A DNA stretch of 64,000 nt from Roseovarius faecimaris (lineage in GTDB: Bacteria > Pseudomonadota > Alphaproteobacteria > Rhodobacterales > Rhodobacteraceae): contig NZ_CP034348.1 in NCBI RefSeq assembly GCF_009762325.1, positions 3,106,501 to 3,170,500 of the forward strand, given 5' to 3'. Shown here piece after piece: positions 35,057-44,437 of this stretch. The position numbers were made by a program, and so were the translations under genes. The number at the start of each line of letters is the position of its first letter. The stretch's first letter is position 1. The notes below the pieces were generated by a model, which saw nothing but the letters and a program-made list of their open reading frames with translations, was not told where the DNA came from and did not search any database.

Positions 35057-36067
35057 TCAGCCGAAGCGCACTCCCCGGCGTTGGGCCCGCAAACGGGGGT
35101 CATGCGACAGGATCAGCACATCCCGCCCCTCGATCACCTCCTGACAGCGCGCCAGCGTCTCCGCCTCCAGCCGCGCCATCGCCTCATGGGTATAGAATGT
35201 CAGGTGCGGGCTCAGGATCACGTTGTCGCGGCCAAAAAGCGGGCTCAGCTTGTGACCCTCAAGCGCCAGCGGCTCGGCACTGTACACATCCAGCCCCGCC
35301 CCCGCGATCCAGCCTTCATCCAGCGCCCGGATCAGCGCCTGCTCGTCCACAATCGCCCCCCGCGCCACGTTGATCAGGCAGGCCGACGGCTTCATCGCGC
35401 GCAGCTCCGCCTCCCCGATCAGCCCTTTCGTCTCGGCGTTCAGCACCGCATGCACGCTGACAAAATCGCACTGGCCCAGCATGGCCTGCAGATCGTCGCA
35501 GCGGGTCACCCCGGCCGCCTCGAACCGCTCCGGCGGCGTATGCGGGCTATAGCCCAGCACCCGCGCGCCAAACCCCGCGCCCGCCATCCGCGCCATGGCG
35601 CTGCCGATCTTGCCAAGGCCCACGATCCCCACCGTGCTGCCCGCGATATCACGCCCGAGCCAGCGCGCCTCGGGCCAGGCCCAGCCCTCTTGCTGCATCG
35701 CCCGGTCAAGCTCCGTCAGCCGCTTGGCAAGCGCGATCATCAGGGCAAAGGCCCCCTCGGCCACGGTGTTTTCGCCATACTCCGGGATATTGACCACCGG
35801 GATGCCCCGCTCCATCGCCGCCGGGATATCAATCGCGTCGATCCCGACGCCATATTTCACGATCCCGCGCAAGCCCGGCGCCGCCGCGATCACCCGCGCC
35901 GTGATCGGCTGGTAACACATCAGGATCAGCTCCGCGCCCGCAACCGCCTCACACAGCGCATCTTCCTCCACCCCATCCGGCAGCAGGATCAGCTCATGCC
36001 CCGCCTCCCGCAGGGCCGCATCGGTCAGCGGCATCTCCAGATTGGCATCCGTGCGGACGATCCTCAC
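35057..36067 (-). CDS. D-2-hydroxyacid dehydrogenase in phosphonate operon
   Basis: 336 residues of the D-isomer-specific 2-hydroxyacid dehydrogenase family (PGDH/GHPR-like). NAD motif GIVGLGKIGSAMARM at about 153-167; LINVARGAIVDEQAL with the catalytic Arg, the Glu in AEPLALEG and the catalytic His in LSPHLTFYTHE complete the active site. ATG 36067 overlaps the PbfA-like gene stop by 4 bases (ATGA), so it is part of the phn operon. It is not a known step in phosphonate breakdown; the substrate could be a hydroxy- or keto-acid linked to the pathway. Confidence 0.86.
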   Translation of the reverse strand: MRIVRTDANLEMPLTDAALREAGHELILLPDGVEEDALCEAVAGAELILMCYQPITARVIAAAPGLRGIVKYGVGIDAIDIPAAMERGIPVVNIPEYGENTVAEGAFALMIALAKRLTELDRAMQQEGWAWPEARWLGRDIAGSTVGIVGLGKIGSAMARMAGAGFGARVLGYSPHTPPERFEAAGVTRCDDLQAMLGQCDFVSVHAVLNAETKGLIGEAELRAMKPSACLINVARGAIVDEQALIRALDEGWIAGAGLDVYSAEPLALEGHKLSPLFGRDNVILSPHLTFYTHEAMARLEAETLARCQEVIEGRDVLILSHDPRLRAQRRGVRFG

Positions 36068-37425
36068 GCGGTGACCTCGCGGATCGCGTCTTCGACAATG
36101 CTCAGGGCGCGATCCAGATCGTCCTCCGGAATGGTCAGCGGCGGCGACAGCGTCAGCACCGACCCGGCACTGATCTTGAAACTCAGCCCCCTCTCCAGAC
36201 AGGCGTAATAAATCTTCTCCGCCGTCGCGTGATCCGTTTCCCGCGTGTCGCGGTCCTTGACCATCTCGACCCCGAACATCAACCCGCGCCCGCGAATATC
36301 ACCCACTCGCGCGTGACCTCCAAGGCTCTCGTGCAGCCGGTCCATCGCCGCACGGCCCAGCTTGTCCGCCCGCTCCACCAGGCCCTCATCCTCGATAATA
36401 TCCAGCGTGGTCAGCGCCGCCCTTGCCGTCACCGGGTTCTTCTCATGGGTATAATGCCCGATCGCGAACTCTCCGCAGACATCCAGATCGCGCCGCGCAA
36501 TCACCGCTGCCAGCGGCAGCATCCCGCCGCCCAGCGCCTTCCCGAGTGTGACGATATCCGGCACGATCCCGTCATGATCAAAGGCAAACATCCGCCCCGT
36601 CTTGCCCAGCCCCGTCGGGATCTCATCCATGATCAACAGCGCCCCGTGCCGGTTGCAGGCCTCGCGCACCGCGCGCCAGTACCCCGGCGGCGGCACCACC
36701 GGCACGGCGCGCATGGGCTCTGCGATCACCGCCGCCACATCTCCCTCGCGCGCCAGCACATACTCGACCATCTTCGCACAGGCGAGGCCGCATGCCTCCG
36801 GCCCGGGATGACCATAGGCACAGCGATAGCAGTGAAACGGTGCCACATGCTCCGTCCCCGGCATCAGCGGCCCGGCAATATGGCTGCGAAATGTCGCCTC
36901 GCCCCCCACGCTGGCCGACCCGAACCCGGCCCCGTGAAACGCATCCCAGAAACTCAGCGTCTTGAACCGGCCCGTTGCGGCCCGCGCGATCTTCAGCGCC
37001 ACCTCATTGGCATCCGATCCTCCGGTGGTGAACAACACCTTCGACAGATCCCCCGGCGCCAGCTTTCCCAACCTTTCCGCCAGCTCGACCGACACCGCAT
37101 TGGTGAACCGGCGCGGCGAAAACGGCAGCGCATCCATCTGCGCCTTCACCGCCTCCACAAGCCTCGGATGGCCATAGCCGATGTGATGCACCGAGTTGCC
37201 ATGAAAATCCATGAAGCGCCGCCCGGCAGTGTCCTCGATCCATATCCCTTCGGCCCTGGCAATCGTGGCCACGCAGGGCGACGACAGCGACTGGTGCAAG
37301 AACGCCTCCGCATCCCGGTTCAGCAAGTCCCGGGTCGGTCCATGATCCTCTCGCGCCGCCCACTCGGCCCGCGCCTCCGAGGTATTGGCCTCCCCTTCCG
37401 TATGCTGCACCACGCGCCCTTTCAT
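36064..37425 (-). CDS. pbfA: PbfA-like PLP lyase of class III aminotransferase fold
   Basis: 453 residues from ATG 37425. PLP enzyme with TTGGSDANEVALKIARAATG, AVIAEPMRAVPVVPPPGYW, LLIMDEIPTGLGKTGRMFAF and the Schiff-base Lys in VTLGKALGGGMLPLA. Together with phnWAY this suggests (R)-1-hydroxy-2-aminoethylphosphonate ammonia-lyase, which releases phosphonoacetaldehyde and ammonia; a true aminotransferase is the alternative. The ATG lies inside a dispersed 25-bp element (37417-37441), and the apparent N-terminal extension up to 37515 is translated noncoding DNA. A GTG near 37413 is another possible start. The Cys-rich region CYRCAYGHPGPEACGLAC is notable. Confidence 0.78.
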   Translation of the reverse strand: MKGRVVQHTEGEANTSEARAEWAAREDHGPTRDLLNRDAEAFLHQSLSSPCVATIARAEGIWIEDTAGRRFMDFHGNSVHHIGYGHPRLVEAVKAQMDALPFSPRRFTNAVSVELAERLGKLAPGDLSKVLFTTGGSDANEVALKIARAATGRFKTLSFWDAFHGAGFGSASVGGEATFRSHIAGPLMPGTEHVAPFHCYRCAYGHPGPEACGLACAKMVEYVLAREGDVAAVIAEPMRAVPVVPPPGYWRAVREACNRHGALLIMDEIPTGLGKTGRMFAFDHDGIVPDIVTLGKALGGGMLPLAAVIARRDLDVCGEFAIGHYTHEKNPVTARAALTTLDIIEDEGLVERADKLGRAAMDRLHESLGGHARVGDIRGRGLMFGVEMVKDRDTRETDHATAEKIYYACLERGLSFKISAGSVLTLSPPLTIPEDDLDRALSIVEDAIREVTA

Positions 37426-37441
37426 TGTTCCCCAAATACTC
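37417..37441 (-). repeat. 25-bp dispersed intergenic element, copy C
   Basis: Third copy, starting CCCTTTCATTGTTCC and ending AAATACTC, in the same orientation as copy B at 21810. It covers the PbfA start codon (ATGAAAGGG on the minus strand). It continues into CCGCCGGAGGCC at 37441-37453, a GC extension that other copies in this window lack. Confidence 0.65.
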
Positions 37442-37454
37442 CCGCCGGAGGCCA

Positions 37455-37476
37455 AGATTTTTCGTACGAAAAATCT
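37455..37476. repeat. 22-bp perfect palindrome with TTCGTACGAA core, copy 2
   Basis: AGATTTTTCGT followed by its exact complement, four bases beyond the phnY stop and 30 bases before the PbfA start. Shares TTCGTACGAA and the AG...CT ends with copy 1 at 35021-35042. Confidence 0.65.
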
Positions 37477-37480
37477 CTGC

Positions 37481-38938
37481 TCACCCCGGCCAGGGCAGGG
37501 AATAGGTTTTGACATTTGTGAAGAACTTCATCGCTTCGATGACGCCTTCCTTCACCCCGTTGCCCGAATCCTTGATGCCGCCAAACGGGCTCATCTCGAT
37601 CCGGTAACCGGGCTGCTCCCAGATATTGCAGGTCCCCACGTTCAGCCCGTTGATATAGGCAATCGCGCGGTTCAGGTCGTTGGTGCACACGCCCGAGCTC
37701 AGGCCGAACTGTGTGCCGTTCGAGATGCGCATCACCTCCGCATCATCGTCCGGCACCCGCACGATGGGCACGATCGGGCCAAAGGTCTCTTCCATCACCA
37801 GTTCGCTGTCATGGGGCACGTGATCCACCACGATGGGCGGCAGCAGGGCGCCCTGACGGCCCGGATGATAGAGGATCTTGGCCCCCTGTTCCTCGGCCAT
37901 GTAGACGCGCTTTTCAAACAGCTCCGCCGCGGCTGCATGGATCACACAGCCCAGCTCGGTCTCCGGGTCCTGCGGATCGCCGAACCGGATCGCTTTCGCC
38001 TTTTCCAGCACTTTCGGCACAAAGGCATCGGCCACGCTCTCCTGCACCAGAATGCGCTTGATCGCGGTACAGCGCTGGCCCGAATTGCCCGTCGCACCCG
38101 CCACCGCAATCGTCGCGGCGCGGTCCAGATCCGCGTCACTCAGGTCATTGCAGATGATCAGCGGATCGTTTCCACCCAGCTCCAGTGCCTGCCGCTTATA
38201 GCCCGCCTTCGCGGCGATCAGCATCCCAACCGGCACGCCACCGGTGAAGGTGATGATGTCGATATTGTCGTTGGTGATCATCTCGTCGCCAATATCCCCC
38301 GGCAGCCCCGTGACCACCTGGAACATCTCCGGCGGCAGCCCGGCCTCGTAAAGGATATCCGCCAGCGCGATACAGGTCAGCGGTGTCAGCTCGGTCGGCT
38401 TGCAGACCATGCAGTTATTCGTGGCGATGCTCGGCGCGATCTTGTGGCTCACCATGTTCAGCGGATGGTTGAACGGGGTGATCGCGCTGATCGCGCGCAC
38501 CGGCTCTCGCATCGTGTAGATCTTGCGCTGCTTGCCGTTATGGGTCAGGTCGCAGGAGAAGATCTCGCCATCATCCTTCATCGCCTGCGCCGCGGCAAAC
38601 TGATAGACATCCTGCGCCCGCTTGGTCTCGTAAATCGCGTGCTGGTGGCAGATGCCCAGCTCCAGCGTCAGCCATTTCGCCAGCCACTCGCGCTTTTCGC
38701 CGATCAACTCGCCCGCGCGGGTCAGGATCTGGCTGCGCTCGTACCGGCTCAGCTTCGGCTTGTAATTGGCCGCGATCTCAAAGGCGCGGCGCGCATGGCT
38801 CGCATCGCCTGCCGGCACCGTGCCCACCACCTCCTCGGTATAGGGATAGAGGACCTCAACCACATCGTCGGTAAAGACCACCTCGCCACCAATGCGCATG
38901 CCTTCGCGGCGAATCTCCGTCTGAGCCATCTTGTTCAT
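37481..38938 (-). CDS. phnY: Phosphonoacetaldehyde dehydrogenase PhnY
   Basis: 485 residues of the ALDH superfamily, oxidising phosphonoacetaldehyde to phosphonoacetate with NAD+. General-base Glu in [19 protein letters not shown], catalytic Cys in [18 protein letters not shown] (about 282-299), and [20 protein letters not shown] near the end. Start ATG 38938 overlaps the phnA stop by 4 bases. Position next to phnA and phnW supports the PhnY assignment over a general ALDH. Confidence 0.9.
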   Translation of the reverse strand: MNKMAQTEIRREGMRIGGEVVFTDDVVEVLYPYTEEVVGTVPAGDASHARRAFEIAANYKPKLSRYERSQILTRAGELIGEKREWLAKWLTLELGICHQHAIYETKRAQDVYQFAAAQAMKDDGEIFSCDLTHNGKQRKIYTMREPVRAISAITPFNHPLNMVSHKIAPSIATNNCMVCKPTELTPLTCIALADILYEAGLPPEMFQVVTGLPGDIGDEMITNDNIDIITFTGGVPVGMLIAAKAGYKRQALELGGNDPLIICNDLSDADLDRAATIAVAGATGNSGQRCTAIKRILVQESVADAFVPKVLEKAKAIRFGDPQDPETELGCVIHAAAAELFEKRVYMAEEQGAKILYHPGRQGALLPPIVVDHVPHDSELVMEETFGPIVPIVRVPDDDAEVMRISNGTQFGLSSGVCTNDLNRAIAYINGLNVGTCNIWEQPGYRIEMSPFGGIKDSGNGVKEGVIEAMKFFTNVKTYSLPWPG

Positions 38939-40194
38939 GCAGGCACCTCTTCCAGCGCTGCGGCCTGCGCCGCGTAGTAGAACGCGTCGAAATTGCGCAA
39001 ACTGGGCGCATTCGGCAGATCCAGCACCCGGTTGCAGATGAACGGCACCTCCTGCTCGGTCAGCCCGCCATGGCTGCGCAGCGGTTCCTTGAGCGCGGCC
39101 AGATCATGCCGGTGCGCCGACGTGCCGATGGTCATGTTCTCGGTCGAGATCATCACGATATCGCCAATCCGGTCGCCCGGCAGCTCGAACCGCTCCATCG
39201 CGGTTTCCTTATCCACCACTTCAAGGATTTCCGGCAGGGCCGCAACCTTTGCTATGATCTCCGCGCGGTCCGCACCCTCGGGCAGATAGCAGGTGGCAAA
39301 CGAGCCCAGCGCGCCGTGATGCACCACATAAGGATCGGTGATCGGCAGGATCACCCGCGCCGCGGCCTCGCCCAGCCACTCATCCATCTTGTCCTGCATA
39401 TAGATCACCGCCGGTTCGCCATTCGCATCATGCTTGGGCTTCATGCCGTGATCCGCGGTCACCACGATGGCCGCGCCCAGGGCATCCAGCTCGCCCAGGT
39501 AACGATCGAACATAGCATAGAAATCCTTGGCGCCCTGCTCATCAGGGGCAAACTTGTGCTGGATATAGTCGGTCGTGGACAGATACATCACATCGGGCTT
39601 CCACTCTTTCAGGAGCTTCACGCCCGCCGCGAAAACGAACTCGCTCAGCTCTGACGAATAGACCTCCGGCACCGGCATGCCCAGCCATTCGCTGGCATTG
39701 TCGATCCCGTGCTCGGCCTTCGTGGTCTCGCCCGACCGTTCCGAGGAAAACGCCACCGCGCGATCCTCGTCGAACTTCAGCCCTGCCCCCAGAAGCGCGC
39801 GCAGCTTGTCCTTGGCCGTGACCATCGCCACCCGTGCGCCCGCCTCGTAATATTTCGAAAAGATCGTCGGCGCGCGCAGGAAGCGCACATCGTTCATCAT
39901 CACTTCCTCGCCGGTGTCCGGATCATAAAGGAAGTTGCCGCAGATCCCGTGCACCGCCGGCGGCCGCCCCGTGGCAATGCTGAGGTTGTTGGGGTTGGTG
40001 AAGGACGGGATCACCGAATGCGCCAGCCGGTCCGTGCCGGTCTCGCGCATCGCCTTGAGGTTCGGCATCAGCCCCTCGGCGATGGCAACTTCCAGGTACT
40101 CCGGCTCGCAGCCGTCGAGGCAAATCGCAATCGCGCAGGTCTTGGGCACGGCATAGGTGCGGTCATTGGCGACAACAGGGGTAGAAATCGTCAT
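38935..40194 (-). CDS. phnA: Phosphonoacetate hydrolase PhnA
   Basis: 419-residue zinc enzyme of the alkaline phosphatase superfamily that cleaves the C-P bond of phosphonoacetate to acetate and phosphate. Seen: metal Asp in [15 protein letters not shown], nucleophile Thr in [20 protein letters not shown] (about 62-81), [34 protein letters not shown], and metal His in [12 protein letters not shown] 40194 has AAGGA upstream. It is 23 bases after phnW. Confidence 0.93.
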   Translation of the reverse strand: MTISTPVVANDRTYAVPKTCAIAICLDGCEPEYLEVAIAEGLMPNLKAMRETGTDRLAHSVIPSFTNPNNLSIATGRPPAVHGICGNFLYDPDTGEEVMMNDVRFLRAPTIFSKYYEAGARVAMVTAKDKLRALLGAGLKFDEDRAVAFSSERSGETTKAEHGIDNASEWLGMPVPEVYSSELSEFVFAAGVKLLKEWKPDVMYLSTTDYIQHKFAPDEQGAKDFYAMFDRYLGELDALGAAIVVTADHGMKPKHDANGEPAVIYMQDKMDEWLGEAAARVILPITDPYVVHHGALGSFATCYLPEGADRAEIIAKVAALPEILEVVDKETAMERFELPGDRIGDIVMISTENMTIGTSAHRHDLAALKEPLRSHGGLTEQEVPFICNRVLDLPNAPSLRNFDAFYYAAQAAALEEVPA

Positions 40195-40217
40195 ATCAGT
40201 CAGTCCTTTCAGCCGCC

Positions 40218-41405
40218 TCACGCGGCCAGTTTCTTGCGTTCTTCCAGCGCTTCGGCTGGCGGGGCGGCGCTCTCCACCCCCATATCCTTCAGCGCGGCGC
40301 GGGCGGCCTCGACCACCTTGCGCATCACATGCGCGTCCATCTGCCCGATGCAGCCCACACGGAAACTGTCCACCACGGTCAGCTTGCCCGGATAGATGAT
40401 GAACCCTTGCGCCTTCATCAGCTCATAAAAGCGCGCGAATTCAAACTTCGGATCGGCGGGGCAGAAGAATGTCACGATGATAGGGCTCAGCCAGCGATCG
40501 GCCAGCAGGGTCTCAAACCCCAGGCCGCGCATCCCGGCCACCATCACATCGCGGTTTTCGGTATAGCGCGCTCCGCGCCCTTCGACGCCGCCCTCGGCCT
40601 CGTGCGCCTTGAGCGCCTCGATAAAGGCCGCGACCACATGCGTGGGCGGGGTAAACCGCCATTGCCCGGTCTTTTCCATCGTCGCCCATTGCGCATGCAC
40701 ATCAAGGCTCAGCGAATGCGAGTTGCCCCTGGCCGCCTCGATCTCGTCCTTGCGGGCAATGACAAAGCCAAAGCCCGGCACGCCCTCGATACATTTGTTG
40801 GCGCTGCTCACCATCGCCGTATAGCCCAGCTTGCCCGCATCGAGCTCGACCGCGCCAAAGGCCGACATGCTGTCAATCAGAAGCTTACGGCCCGCCGCAC
40901 GCGTGGCCTCCGCGATCTCCTCCACCGGGTTCAGAATGCCCGAGGAAGTCTCGCAATGAATGGCCAGAACATGGGTAATGGCCGGATCATCGGCCAGCGC
41001 CTGCGCCACTTCGGCACCGCGCGGGGGCAGGTAATCGCCCTTGTTGATCAGGGTAAAGGCCCGGCCCAGATACTCCATCGTCTGCGCCGCGCGCAGCCCA
41101 TAGGCGCCATTGGCCAGCACCAGAACCTTGCCATCCTTCGGCACGAAAGAGCCCAGCATCGCCTCAACGCAATAGCTGCCCGACCCCTGGATCGGCACGC
41201 AATCATTCGCGTCCGCGCCCGTACCCACCAGCGCCAGCAAACGGCTGCGCAACTCGCGCGTCATGGCGCGGAAATCGTCATCCCAGCTGCCCCAGTCGCG
41301 CAGCATGGCCTGCTTGACCTCATACGCGGTGGTCAGCGGCCCGGGGGTCAGAAGGTAAGGCTCCCCAAGGCGGGGCGCAGGAAGAGGCGGTTTTTCGGTG
41401 CTCAT
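40218..41405 (-). CDS. phnW: 2-aminoethylphosphonate:pyruvate transaminase PhnW
   Basis: 395-residue PLP class V aminotransferase that converts 2-aminoethylphosphonate and pyruvate to phosphonoacetaldehyde and alanine. Typical PhnW stretches: [65 protein letters not shown], and the PLP-Lys in [20 protein letters not shown]. First gene of the catabolic operon; the divergent LysR gene starts 110 bases away. Confidence 0.95.
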   Translation of the reverse strand: MSTEKPPLPAPRLGEPYLLTPGPLTTAYEVKQAMLRDWGSWDDDFRAMTRELRSRLLALVGTGADANDCVPIQGSGSYCVEAMLGSFVPKDGKVLVLANGAYGLRAAQTMEYLGRAFTLINKGDYLPPRGAEVAQALADDPAITHVLAIHCETSSGILNPVEEIAEATRAAGRKLLIDSMSAFGAVELDAGKLGYTAMVSSANKCIEGVPGFGFVIARKDEIEAARGNSHSLSLDVHAQWATMEKTGQWRFTPPTHVVAAFIEALKAHEAEGGVEGRGARYTENRDVMVAGMRGLGFETLLADRWLSPIIVTFFCPADPKFEFARFYELMKAQGFIIYPGKLTVVDSFRVGCIGQMDAHVMRKVVEAARAALKDMGVESAAPPAEALEERKKLAA

Positions 41406-41472
41406 GGGGTCATCCTCCCGGAAGGGTCTCTGACGGGATATGCAGATAAGTCTCGCATATGTAAAATCTCTA

Positions 41473-41497
41473 TTTTATATTGATCCATAAGATAAAA
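41473..41497. promoter_or_regulatory. Candidate LysR operator between phnW and regulator
   Basis: TTTTAT and ATAAAA arms with a 13-base centre (ATTGATCCATAAG) in a strongly AT-rich spacer. Location between divergent phnW and the LysR gene suits autoregulation and activation of the phn operon. Inference. Confidence 0.45.
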
Positions 41498-41514
41498 CGA
41501 TACCTGGTCCCCCG

Positions 41515-42375
41515 ATGCGCCACAGCCAGCTCCGCGCCTTTCACCACGTCGCCCTGCATGGCGGCTTTTCCCGCGCCGCCGAGGCCCTGCATCAGACGCA
41601 GCCCGCGCTCTCGGATCAGGTGCGCAAACTGGAACAGGCGCATGACACGCTTCTGTTTCACCGCGACCGCCGCGAGGTGCGCCTGACAGAGGCCGGCGAG
41701 GGCCTCTTTCGCCTGACCCGCCAGTATTTCGAACAGGAAGGCGCCATTGCCGATTATCTCAGCCAGTCGCGCGCCTCGGTGCATGGCACGCTGCGCATCA
41801 TCGCCGACAGCGCCCTGCATGTCACCGACGCGCTGCGCCGGTTTCAGGCGGCGCATCCACGGGTCTCCGTCCTTCTGCAAACCGGCAACACCGCCGAAGT
41901 GCTGGCCCAGCTGCGCAACTACGACGCCGAGGTGGGCGTCGTCGGCAATCTCGATCCGGCACCGGACCTGATCCCCCGGGAGCTTTCGCGCTCTCCGATT
42001 ATTGCCATCGCCGCAAAGGGGCTTTTGCCCAGGGGCGTCACCTCGCTGACGCTGGCCGAGCTGCGCGACTGGCCGCTCGTGTTCCGCGAATCCGGCTCGC
42101 ATACGCGGCTCGCGCTCGAGGAAGAAGCCGCCCGCCGCCGCCTGCCCCTGCGCCCGACCATCACCGTCGATGGCCGCGAGGCGATGCGCGAGGTCGTGGC
42201 CTCCGGCACCGGGCTCGGCTTTGTGTCGGAAGCAGAGTTCGGACAGGACAGGCGGCTGGTGAAAGTGCCGATCACCGATCTGAACGCCGAAATGACCGAA
42301 ACGCTCGTGCATCTCGGCATGCGCGCCGACGTGCCGGTGATCCGCGCGTTCCTGCGCAGTGTCGAAGAGGGCTGA
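41515..42375 (+). CDS. LysR-family regulator of the phn operon
   Basis: 286 residues. Helix-turn-helix RHSQLRAFHHVALHGGFSRAAEALHQTQPALSDQVRKLEQAHDTLLFHRDRREVRLTEAG (about 2-61); effector domain from about 90 with GTLRIIADSALHVTDALRRFQAAHP. ATG 41515 is taken. Divergence from phnW and AT-rich operator support control of phnW-phnA-phnY-pbfA, probably by 2-aminoethylphosphonate or an intermediate. Inducer is inference. Confidence 0.9.
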   Translation: MRHSQLRAFHHVALHGGFSRAAEALHQTQPALSDQVRKLEQAHDTLLFHRDRREVRLTEAGEGLFRLTRQYFEQEGAIADYLSQSRASVHGTLRIIADSALHVTDALRRFQAAHPRVSVLLQTGNTAEVLAQLRNYDAEVGVVGNLDPAPDLIPRELSRSPIIAIAAKGLLPRGVTSLTLAELRDWPLVFRESGSHTRLALEEEAARRRLPLRPTITVDGREAMREVVASGTGLGFVSEAEFGQDRRLVKVPITDLNAEMTETLVHLGMRADVPVIRAFLRSVEEG

Positions 42376-42404
42376 TGATGCGCGCCGTCACGGCGACGGG
42401 CATA

Positions 42405-42465
42405 CGGTGCGTGCAAGCACGCACCCTACGGCGTGATTGGTAGGGTGCGTGCTTGCACGCACCTT
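42405..42465. repeat. Inverted pair of GGTGCGTG hairpin repeats
   Basis: Two variants of the repeat seen at 5814 and 17101 face each other: CGGTGCGTGCAAGCACGCACC plus tail CTACG (42405-42430) and GGTAGGGTGCGTGCTTGCACGCACC (42439-42465). Each is itself a hairpin; the pair forms a BIME-like unit between the LysR gene and the PMH-like gene. Confidence 0.75.
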
Positions 42466-42633
42466 ATGCAGGCCCCTTCGCCTCACCTCCTGCCAAATTG
42501 TTGAGTGTTTCTCAAAACCGCGCAAATCAAGAAAACAAATTCAAACATTATCCCACATTATTCCACAAACCGCTTGATCTGTGCCGCGAATCTGGATTTT
42601 CTGCCTCTGCCAAGTCTGAGGGAGAGCACCCGC

Positions 42634-44172
42634 GTGCAGCACCGCCGCAATATTCTGTTCATCGTCATCGACCAGCTTCGCGCGGATTGCCTGACCGGCG
42701 CCCTGGCGGATCATGTGGATATGCCCCACCTGCAATCCCTGCGGGACGAGGCGCTGACCTTCGCCAATCACTACTCGGTCTGCAACCCCTGCGGGCCCTC
42801 GCGCGCCTCCATGCTGACCGGGCAATATGCCATGAACCACCGCGCCGTGCGCAACGGCACGCCCCTGCCCGCCGACACGCCCACGCTTGGCACCGAGCTG
42901 CGCGCCGCGGGCTACCTGCCGCTGCTCTATGGCTATACCGACAGCGCCCAGGACCCGCGCGGGCGCGCGCCCGATGACCCGGCGCTCACTTCCTATGAAG
43001 AGGTCATGCCGGGCTTTCACGAAGTGGTCGAAATGCGGCTGGAGCAATCGCACCCCTGGCGTGCCTATCTTGCTGTAAAAGGCTATGATGTCTCGGGCTT
43101 TCCCGACATTTTCCGCGCGCAGGGGCCGGATATCTGCGACCCGGCGATGTACCGCGCCGAGGACAGCGACACCGCCTTTCTCACCGACCGCTTCCTTGAG
43201 GATATCGCCACACGGGGCGCGGGCTGGTGCGCGCATCTCACCTATATCCGCCCGCATCCGCCGCTCGTCGCCCCGGCCCCCTACAACCGCATGTATGACC
43301 CGGCGACGCTGCCCGCTCCGCAACCCTGCGGCGACGCGCACCCGTTTCACACCTCCCTTGTGGCCACCAAACCCCCGTCCTGCATGCTCGACGGGCACCC
43401 GGACCTGCCCGACGCCCCGGAAAACATCGCCAAGCTGCGCGCGCTCTATCTCGGCCTCACCACCGAGGTGGACCACCATATCGGCCGCATCATCAGCTGG
43501 CTGAAGGAAAGCGGCCAGTATGACGACACGCTGCTGATCGTTACCGCCGATCACGCCGAATTGCTGGGCGATCACGGTGCCTGGGGCAAGATGAGCTATC
43601 ACGACGCGGCCTACCACGTCCCGCTGATCATCCGCGATCCGCACGCTCCGGACCGGCATGGCCAGACCGAGACGGCGCTGACCGAATCGGTGGACCTGAT
43701 GCCGACGATTCTCGATCTGGCGGGCCACCTGCCGCCCGACACGGTCGATGGCACAAGCCTCGCCCCGCTGCTCACCGGCCCCGCCCCGGCGGGCTGGCGC
43801 AGTCATACGTTCAGCGAGCTCGACTTCGGCGACCCGCTCACCCCGACCACCCTTCAAACCCGGCTGAACCTGCCTCTGACCGAGGCCAGCCTGGCCGTCC
43901 TGCGCAACGGCGCGCAGCGCCTGGTGCATTTTGCCGGGGGGCTGCCATCGCTCCTGCTGGAGGTGGACGAGACCGGGCAGAGCCGTGACATCACCGATCA
44001 ACCGGGGGCTGAACAGGCCATTCTGCGGTTGTCACAGGCGATGTTAGACCACAGAATGCGCCATGCCGGGGGGCGCTTCAATCACACGATGATCACGCCC
44101 AATGGGCCGAAAAACGCCCCGCGGCATCAAAAAACGCCAGATCGCGCAACGCGGCTGGCCCAGGTTTCATGA
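42634..44172 (+). CDS. Phosphonate monoester hydrolase / sulfatase-family enzyme
   Basis: 512 residues, alkaline phosphatase superfamily. Metal Asp13 in ILFIVIDQLRADCL; Cys53 in HYSVCNPCGPSRASML is the formylglycine-forming C-x-P-x-R motif; TADHAELLGDHGAWGKMSYHD gives the second metal pair. Segments such as MNHRAVRNGTPLP and TESVDLMPTILDLAG follow the Rhizobium/Burkholderia phosphonate monoester hydrolases, which are about 514 residues; general arylsulfatase is the alternative. GTG 42634 is chosen since GAGGGAGAG stands 8 bases before it and the frame upstream is AT-rich noncoding. Next to phn genes. Confidence 0.8.
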   Translation: MQHRRNILFIVIDQLRADCLTGALADHVDMPHLQSLRDEALTFANHYSVCNPCGPSRASMLTGQYAMNHRAVRNGTPLPADTPTLGTELRAAGYLPLLYGYTDSAQDPRGRAPDDPALTSYEEVMPGFHEVVEMRLEQSHPWRAYLAVKGYDVSGFPDIFRAQGPDICDPAMYRAEDSDTAFLTDRFLEDIATRGAGWCAHLTYIRPHPPLVAPAPYNRMYDPATLPAPQPCGDAHPFHTSLVATKPPSCMLDGHPDLPDAPENIAKLRALYLGLTTEVDHHIGRIISWLKESGQYDDTLLIVTADHAELLGDHGAWGKMSYHDAAYHVPLIIRDPHAPDRHGQTETALTESVDLMPTILDLAGHLPPDTVDGTSLAPLLTGPAPAGWRSHTFSELDFGDPLTPTTLQTRLNLPLTEASLAVLRNGAQRLVHFAGGLPSLLLEVDETGQSRDITDQPGAEQAILRLSQAMLDHRMRHAGGRFNHTMITPNGPKNAPRHQKTPDRATRLAQVS

Positions 44173-44182
44173 CCCGCCCGGG

Positions 44183-44200
44183 CTGTCATGAACCGGTCAC
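44183..44200 (+). promoter_or_regulatory. PhoB-box-like sequence upstream of the ABC importer
   Basis: CTGTCAT, GAAC, CGGTCAC: a perfect first half site, four-base spacer and a second half site with 5 of 7 matches, 12 of 14 overall to the CTGTCAT-N4-CTGTCAT Pho box. It points toward the importer operon (start 44438). It sits in the loop of an inverted repeat GCCCGGG...CCCGGGC (44176-44211), which may be the terminator of the preceding gene. Regulation by phosphate is inference. Confidence 0.55.
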
Positions 44201-44437
44201 AAAACCCGGGCAATCAGGGGCAGCCTGGCGTCATTCCCGTCGCCGATGCTCTGACGAGGCAGGATAAGGGAGGTACGAAACACTGGACAGCTTAACACGC
44301 GTTCCGGGCGAAAACTGGTCTTTGCAGATCGGGAATCTGGCCCTAACGTAGCCATTCGTTTGCGGCCTATGATCCGGCCACAGACACAACATTGGGAAAC
44401 GGACCCCGCAGTTTGAAGTCCGACAACAGGAGAGACT

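Noticed and set aside
37426-37515. N-terminal extension of the PbfA-like protein by 30 residues
   Set aside because: The extension translates the dispersed element, its GCCTCCGGCGGG arm and the 22-bp palindrome, so it is noncoding; ATG 37425 or a nearby GTG is the start.
40218-41405. Serine-glyoxylate or alanine-glyoxylate aminotransferase instead of PhnW
   Set aside because: The same class V fold, but the N-terminal [17 protein letters not shown] pattern and the direct neighbours phnA and phnY favour PhnW.
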